From contig JAMXBD010000433.1 of the NCBI GenBank assembly GCA_024138025.1, forward strand, positions 744,001 through 808,000: 64,000 nt of DNA, read 5' to 3'. The notes under the pieces are model-generated. The model was given only the letters and a program-made list of their open reading frames with translations. It did no database searches and had not been told where the DNA came from. The position numbers and the translations under genes were made by a program. Origin of the DNA: Combretum micranthum. Lineage: Eukaryota > Streptophyta > Magnoliopsida > Myrtales > Combretaceae. Positions 58,648-64,000 of this stretch are shown piece after piece; within the stretch, counting starts at the first letter, position 1, and the number at the start of each line of letters is the position of its first letter.

Positions 58648-59363
58648 TGATGTACCTAAAACCCTAGACATAGTAATCTCAATTGGGGGCTTGACCAGAT
58701 CGGATAAAATTGAAATCTTTTTGGATTTTGTAATTGGATGCAAGGAAATAAAAGGATATGAACGGCTCAACGATGGATATTACACACCGCAATCAACCGA
58801 GTACGCAAACCCTAATCTGATATGATGCATGAAAATAGAGATCACGGTTTGTTCACCACAATCCAAAGGATTGATAAGAACAGGATGTTTGCCACAATCA
58901 CAAGATCGATAAGAACGCAATTGAATTTGCTCTCACAATTGAAAGTCAAATACAAAGGAAAAGTTTATCAATATGCCAAAAACTTATGAATCTCAATACA
59001 CAGGGGGGTATTTATTATAGAAGTAAAACCCAAAAAAGGAAATTAAAAGAAAAAAGACAAATTTGACTAAAAATTAATGCGTTTTGACTATTTGACTAAA
59101 GAATAAAAAAATTAATAAATCTTGACTATTTGACTAAAAATTAATGCATCTTGACTTAAGCCGATGAAGTACACTTTCCTTTAGTTGCTTCCTTCGATGT
59201 GTTTTTCTGCTATACAGAAAGATGATTGACATTGAATTGTTGATTTCCACTATGCAGAATGTAAGCATTCACTATATGAACTTCATCGGGTTCAATGTGA
59301 TTTACCATCCTTTTATCCGCTTCAACTGCCTCATTTCGATTAATAGTAAATTGATGCACATCA
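58648..59363 (+). mobile_element. Solo LTR (716 bp) inserted in gag
   Basis: The insert begins TGATGTACC and ends GCACATCA, giving TG...CA ends with a 6-bp inverted tip (TGATGT/ACATCA). The pentamer gaaag flanks it exactly on both sides (58643-58647 and 59364-59368). Gag text stops at the left edge (YQKWERK) and continues at the right (KVEHVFDRH). A ttgactaaaaattaatgc word is repeated near 59070 and 59130. No coding sequence or primer site was seen. Confidence 0.85.
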
Positions 59364-60163
59364 GAAAGGTTGAGCATGTATTTGACCGTCACACCTATTC
59401 AAAAGAGAAGAAGGTGAAATTAGCCGCCGTGGAGTTTACAGATTATACAAGTATCTAGTGGGATCAGTTTATGCATAACAAACGAACGTATGGGGAAAGA
59501 CGTATTAGTACTTGGAAAGAGATGAAGGAGGTGATGAGGAAGAGATTTATCCCTAGTCACTACTATAGAGATTTATGCAGAAAATTACAAAGTTTGATAC
59601 AGGGTTTTATGATTATTGAAGATTACTATAAGGAGATGGAAGTAGCCATAATTCAAGCCAATATGAAGGAAGATCAGGAGGCTACTATGGCTAGGTTTAT
59701 TAGTAGATTGAATCCAGAGATAGCTAGTGTGTGGTAGAGTTGTAGCATTATGTGGAGATGGAGGAGCTGCTGCACAAGGCCATTAAAGTAGAGAAGCAAT
59801 TGAAATATAGGGTCAAATCTAAGTATAGATTCATCTGGATTGTCATGGAATTCAAACTAGAAGCATCACAAATCAGCTACAAAATCAAAAGATAAAGTGA
59901 AGGCTAAGGAGTTTGATTATGCTTTTAAAGGTAAGACTGAAAAATCCTTTTCTAGAGCATGTGATATTAAATGTCTTAAGTGCCAAGGATTTAGGTGTAT
60001 TTCTTCTGAGTGTCCAAATAAGAGGATTATGGTTGTTAAGGATAATGGTGATATTGGCAGTGAGAGCTCAAATGATGATATGCCACCCTTAGAAGATGTT
60101 AGTTATGAAGAACCTACACAAGGAAAGTTAGTTGCAATTGTGAAGAGAGACTTAGTTGAGTAG
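59364..60163 (+). pseudogene. gag: Gag of the gag-protease element, second part with zinc knuckle
   Basis: The core continues KVEHVFDRHTYSKEKKVKLA, WKEMKEVMRKRFIPSHYYRD, KLQSLIQGFMIIEDYYKEME and EATMARFISRLNPEIASVW, all typical of chromovirus gag. Stops at 59458 and 59736 and a frameshift follow. The zinc knuckle reads CLKCQGFRCISSECPNKR (about 59975-60025); the histidine of the CCHC pattern is replaced. Confidence 0.8.
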
Positions 60164-60640
60164 GTGAAAGAGGAAACTGGAGTGCAGAGAGAGAATATCT
60201 TTCACACCATATGCTTAGTGAACAATCAGGTATGTAGCATGATGATTGATAATGATAGCAGCACTAATATTGCTAGTACTTTGTTGGTAGAAAAGCTACA
60301 TTTACCTACATTGAAGCATCCTAAGCCAGATAAACTACAATGGTTTAGGGAATGTCCAAAGGTTCGGGTGACGAAGCGGGTGTTAGTGGCATTTTCTATT
60401 GGTAGCTACAAGGATGAGATTCTCTGGATGTAGCACCGACGCATGTTGGTCACATTCTTTTAGGCCGTCCATGGCAATTTGATAGGAGGGTTACATATGA
60501 TGGCTACAAGAACCGCTATTCCTTTGTTTTAAACAAACAACAAGTGAATTTAGCACCTATTAAACCATGTGAAGCACATGAAGATCAACTGATGATATTA
60601 AGTGCTTTAAGAGAGAGGAAAATATACGAGTGCTCAGGGT
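60164..60640 (+). pseudogene. pol: Protease of the gag-protease element
   Basis: The active-site region reads SMMIDNDSSTNIASTLLVEK where homologs have IDGGSCTN-type text, so Asp is kept but the following Gly is lost. After a frameshift near 60430 the second block ILLGRPWQFDRRVTYDG is clear. The frame decays after QVNLAPIKPCEAHEDQL and no RT follows. Confidence 0.75.
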
Positions 60641-60929
60641 AAGATTGTAAGTGATACACTGGTGAGGAATGACAAAAGAAAATCAGAGAGTAAGACTCAA
60701 AAATTATTGAGCGATGTTAAGAGTATGTTATTTGCTAGGTGTGTTGCAACTAATGATCTTGTTTTGTCTGTTCTTAGAAAGAATGTTTCTTTATTGTAGG
60801 ATTCAAAAGATAAAAGACGACCAGATTAGATAAGCTACATGTGCAACAATTTCGTAAGAGGCACCAAGGGCTTTTAGAGATTCATGGCAACATAGATTCG
60901 AGGACAAATCCTTCCAAAGAAAGAGGGAC
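60641..60929 (+). other. Remnant of the pol 3' end and polypurine tract
   Basis: The text RLDKLHVQQFRKRHQGLLEI resembles the last residues of chromovirus pol. The purine-rich ccaaagaaagagggacc tract ends at the 3' LTR. All of RT, RNase H and integrase between the protease and this point is missing. Confidence 0.6.
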
Positions 60930-61646
60930 CAATGTGAAAATGAAATGTACCAAAACATGTTTCAGGCGAATAAGGGCTACACCGGCTCAAAGCCATCGGC
61001 CTATATGTTGAACACCGTCGGCCTTTGTCTTTAACACAGCCAGTATCGTCGCTTCATTATTGGATGGCTTTTGTCCTACATCGGCCCAATACTTCTGGCC
61101 TTCATGGCCTACGCCAGCGGCATAGGGGTTTAATCTGTCGATGAACTGATGCTCTTATTTCAGTTTAAGGCCGCCTCGAAAGCTGCCAACGTACTTGTTT
61201 TTCTTGCCAGCTTATGTGTTTTGATAGCAACATTTGTTTTTAGGTTTTTTAGGGTTTCCTTTGTTATAAAATATAGTTCTTTTGCTTTTGTAAAGAATAG
61301 ACTTGAATGATAGGTTTTGAGAGATATCTCTTTGAGTTCTTGAGTGAACTTGTATGAACTTATTGGAATTTTTCCGTGGCGTTCTTTATTTTAACTTATC
61401 AATTGAAATTCTACCTTTGATTGTGGCGTCTACATCATATGCCAAAGGTTCTTGCTTTCTTATATGCATAGGGTCGTGGTTTACCATACTTGTGTGTGTT
61501 GATTATCGGGTTTATTTATTGTTAGTTGGATCTTAGCTCGATTATACATGGGCTATGGCGAAGTTTGGTTGAGAATCCATATTTTAGTTTAGGGTTTCAT
61601 CGCGGGTTAAACGAAAATCGTATCCTAGCATCCTAGGATCATATCA
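60930..61646 (+). repeat. 3' LTR of the gag-protease element
   Basis: Begins (CA)ATGTGAAAATG and ends GGATCATATCA. It differs from the left LTR by scattered substitutions and a few short indels. Confidence 0.9.
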
Positions 61647-61651
61647 CTTGG

Positions 61652-61850
61652 TTTGCCTTTCTGATAGCATTTTGGCAAGCTGCCCAATCTAATTTTCCAA
61701 ATTATGGATAGAGGCTTCTTGGTTCCGATGGCGAGCTTTAGAATTGTGAATAAACTGTGTCATTAGATCTTCTAGGCTAGGTTTCTTCTCCTGCGGAGGG
61801 GGTGGAGGAAGTTGTGGAAGTTGATGAGGAGGTGGCTATAAGCCCTTAGA
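61652..61850 (-). pseudogene. gag: Gag C-terminus of element B, right of the insertion
   Basis: Minus-strand text reads PPPPPQEKKPSLEDLMTQFI, then HRNQEASIHNLENQIGQLAK and MLSERQ, the conserved C-terminal block of Athila gag also found in the 17-kb element (LEELILQFI, HNLKTQLG). It is cut on the right by an LTR at 61856. Confidence 0.8.
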
Positions 61851-61855
61851 TTTTT

Positions 61856-64000
61856 TGATAGTTTTATTAAATTTTCAGAGGCCGAAAACCAAATAAAAAC
61901 CCTAATAACCATCCAAGTTAAAATAATGTGTTATAGAGGATCTAGGTCTGGCAATCCCACACTTGAAATCCTTAAGTAATAAAATTGAGATAATTATAGA
62001 TTATAGTCCATAATAATATAGCGGAATATAAAAAGATCATATTCGCTAAAATTAAGTTCGTTTCGAACCGAACAGGATCAGTTATCGAAATTAGGGTCTA
62101 GACATGCAAAGCGGTAAAAATATTCTGATAACACCATTAGACTCGTAATAATATAAGGATTCATAAAATAAAAATTTTAGAATTTTTTGATAATTGAAAA
62201 TATCGTATGTAGCCCAGTTACGCGTATTTTTCTTACTATCGGTAATTTAATTGTTTTGTTTACTATTCACTACTATTTATCTATCTCTAATTTTTCTTAC
62301 TACCTACACACCTATTTTCTTATAATTTTCATTTCTAATACAACTTTCCATCTTTCATATATTACTTTTCATTAACAAAATATAAATAAATAAATTTCTC
62401 TCTCCCTTTCCCTCCAAGATTGAGTGCGAGCCACCCCCTCTTTCTCTCTATTTTTTTTATTTTCAATTTATTTTAATTACCACAAATTACCCTTCACTTT
62501 TCCCTATAAATATCACCTTTCTCTCCACTTCTTTCATACCTTTTATTTAGTACTAAAACTCTCCCAAAATGTTCTCTACAAAGTTCTCTTAACAACTTTC
62601 TTCTCCTTCTTCCATAACCAATAGGTAAATTTTCAAGCTTTTCTTTATGTTTATGTAACTTAGCATGAACATAGTGTGTGTTTTCTATACCCATAGGAGT
62701 TAAGAAAGTAACAATATGTTCATTCTTTGTTCTTGTTCATACATAAATTCTATTATAATATTGTTATTAGATTGTTCTTTATGTTCATGTAACTTAACAT
62801 GACCATAATGTATGTTTTCTAAACCCATGAGAGTTAAGAAAGCAACAATATGTCCATTTTTCTTCTTATTCATACATAAGTTTTAATATCATTATACTTT
62901 TATGCTTTTACTATTATGCTCTTATTATTATTGCTCTTATTATCATTTTTTTCTTTTTCTTTTCTTTGGAATTAGTCTATTCTTAGTTCTGGAAAGTTTT
63001 GATGAAGCTAAAGTTCCCAACACTTGACTTTATATATAGCTTATTTGCTTCTTATATCGCTATCTTCATTTACATAAATTATTCTCATCTTTCATATAAC
63101 TACCTAATCATATTCATGCATAACCATGTTGTTGTTGTCTAAAAAAAAGGTTCTTTCTTTAAAACGAGGCTAAATTCTCCTTAAATAAATTTTATCACTT
63201 AGGAAAGATTTTTCCTCAAAGACTTAAAAAGTTTTGTTTTATTAAATTCTCTTCAAAAATTTAGATAAGTCATCATAAATTTTGGCATTGATATTATGCA
63301 TAGCTCTTCAATGTTTAACTAAGCAACTCATCACTCTCTTTTCAAAATTTCTAAGAAAACTTCAACATTAACATTGATAATTCATTATTATGCCAATGTT
63401 TCTTAAAAATTTATTTATAAGATTTTTACTAACTTCATGATAAACCAATAACTAGACAAATTTTTAAGACAAAGTAAAATCAATTCACTAGTTTAGAAAC
63501 TCACTTAGAGAAATAAAAATTTACCAACAACCTAAGAAAGTAAGTTTTTAAATAGAAAACTCGTTTTTTTTTAAATAATAGAAGAATATAAATATGATGA
63601 GGAAACATACCATCAACACGACTTAAAAACATTAGGTACTACTAACAACTTGAGAAAATTTTTGAAAACTTTATTTTTCAATCACTAGAAACAAAATTGG
63701 TAGATAACTTAAAAGGCCAAATTTTATTTTAAATTAAATTACCTTTGAAGATAAGTATATGAGAAGAAAACACTTATTTATAATAATCCAAGAATTTATA
63801 GTCTTCTTTCAAACCACTTAAAGAGAAAATTTTCAAAGTTCAAATTTTTTTTTTTCAAACCTATAAGATAAGTTGTTTTATAAAAAATAATTATTGAGAC
63901 AACACCAATAGAATCATGCATAAAATATGAGTCTATTTATATATCAAAAGGATTTTCTCAAACAAATACTTTTGTTTAGAAATTTTTGGATAAAGAAAAA
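61856..64000 (+). mobile_element. Plus-strand LTR of the 46.9-kb family, running off the window
   Basis: The tip TGATAGTTTTATTAAATTTT aligns with CGTAAACCCCTAAAATTTT at 46920, the CCCC having become TTTT. Long shared text follows (attagactcgtaa, acgcgtatttctta, tttatctatctct, tttcttataattttcattt). TATAAATA lies at 62505-62512 and a donor-like ATAG|GTAAAT at 62625, spaced as in the 46.9-kb LTR. The rest is AT-rich and noncoding to the window end. Confidence 0.7.
62643..62885. repeat. Tandem duplication (134-bp unit) within the LTR
   Basis: Units start at 62643 and 62777 and share ctttatgtt-atgtaactta, atgttttcta-accca and gagttaagaaag-aacaatatg blocks. The equivalent region of the 46.9-kb LTR (about 47720-47850) has a single copy. 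Confidence 0.75.

Larger units (their letters stand above)
57445..61646 (+). mobile_element. Non-autonomous chromovirus-type element carrying only gag and protease (4.2 kb)
   Basis: LTRs of 728 bp (57445-58172) and 717 bp (60930-61646) are nearly identical and end TGATGTG...CATATCA. The flanks ctagg (57440-57444) and cttgg (61647-61651) match 4/5. A Met-type primer site and a polypurine tract are present. The interior holds gag, a zinc knuckle and a protease, then goes straight to the last codons of pol (KLHVQQFRKRHQGL) and the polypurine tract. Reverse transcriptase, RNase H and integrase are absent. A 716-bp solo LTR interrupts gag. Confidence 0.88.
50428..61850 (-). mobile_element. Athila-like element B with env-position frame
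   Basis: Minus-strand order: gag C-terminus (61850-61652 and 57440-57290, split by a chromovirus), protease, RT, RNase H, integrase (to about 53490), spacer, internal promoter and intron, and the env-position frame (51930-50428). Neither LTR is present: the left side is fused to the truncated Tekay-type element at about 50340, and on the right another LTR cuts gag at 61856. Confidence 0.75.

Noticed and set aside
46920..64000. The LTRs at 46.9-50.3 kb and 61.9-64 kb as the two ends of one huge element
   Set aside because: They are strongly diverged from each other (TGATAGTTTTATT versus CGTAAACCCCTAA at the tip, and a duplication in one), and both cut Athila sequence. Separate insertions are simpler, though not proven.

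Overview
The window is nuclear DNA of a flowering plant, most likely a eudicot. It is AT-rich, has one intron-split plant gene, and the rest is a dense, nested accumulation of degraded LTR retrotransposons. No rRNA, tRNA, CRISPR array or bacterial-type operon was recognised. The family names used here (Athila, Tekay/Del, Reina/CRM-like chromovirus, hAT, PIF/Harbinger) come from recognising protein motifs, primer-binding sites and terminal structures by eye, not from a database search.

Left part (1-12.9 kb). A five-exon minus-strand gene for a plant tafazzin-type phospholipid acyltransferase spans 9031 to 907. Splice sites and phases agree across all exons, but exon 3 lacks two bases and the frame breaks near its middle. 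Intron 4 carries a 1.53-kb non-autonomous hAT-like transposon with an 8-bp target duplication (7/8 matching). Intron 2 carries a 419-bp Tourist/PIF-Harbinger-like MITE with a TTA duplication. Between 9.3 and 12.9 kb I see only AT-rich sequence, a short tandem duplication and a doubtful copia remnant.

Middle part (12.9-33.3 kb). A roughly 2.8-kb LTR is split by a 17.3-kb Athila-like element (13939-31201, plus strand) with about 1.6-kb LTRs and a decayed tRNA-Asp primer site. This element keeps gag and a second long reading frame in the position where Athila elements carry an env-like gene, but has no protease, reverse transcriptase or integrase. Its second frame is broken by two antisense solo LTRs (19.8-22.4 and 23.5-27.3 kb); the first contains a 77-nt near-pure G run.

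Right part (33.3-64 kb). Two minus-strand Athila pol regions lie at 44.1-46.9 and 53.5-57.4 kb. A Tekay-like element (34.9-43.6 kb, minus) is inserted in what looks like the LTR of the first. A plus-strand 3.4-kb LTR with its primer site (46.9-50.33 kb) cuts the first pol and is fused to the 3' end of the second. The second Athila copy has an env-position frame preceded by a TATA box, leader and intron that resemble those in the 17-kb element. Its gag is split by a 4.2-kb gag-protease-only chromovirus (57.4-61.6 kb), which itself carries a 716-bp solo LTR with a perfect target duplication. A further LTR runs off the right edge.

How the parts relate. Nothing in the transposon clusters looks intact. 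Many premature stops sit where the family has glutamine or tryptophan codons, the pattern expected from long-term cytosine-methylation decay. The most notable signal is the shared promoter-leader-splice-donor arrangement upstream of the env-position frame in two different Athila-like copies.
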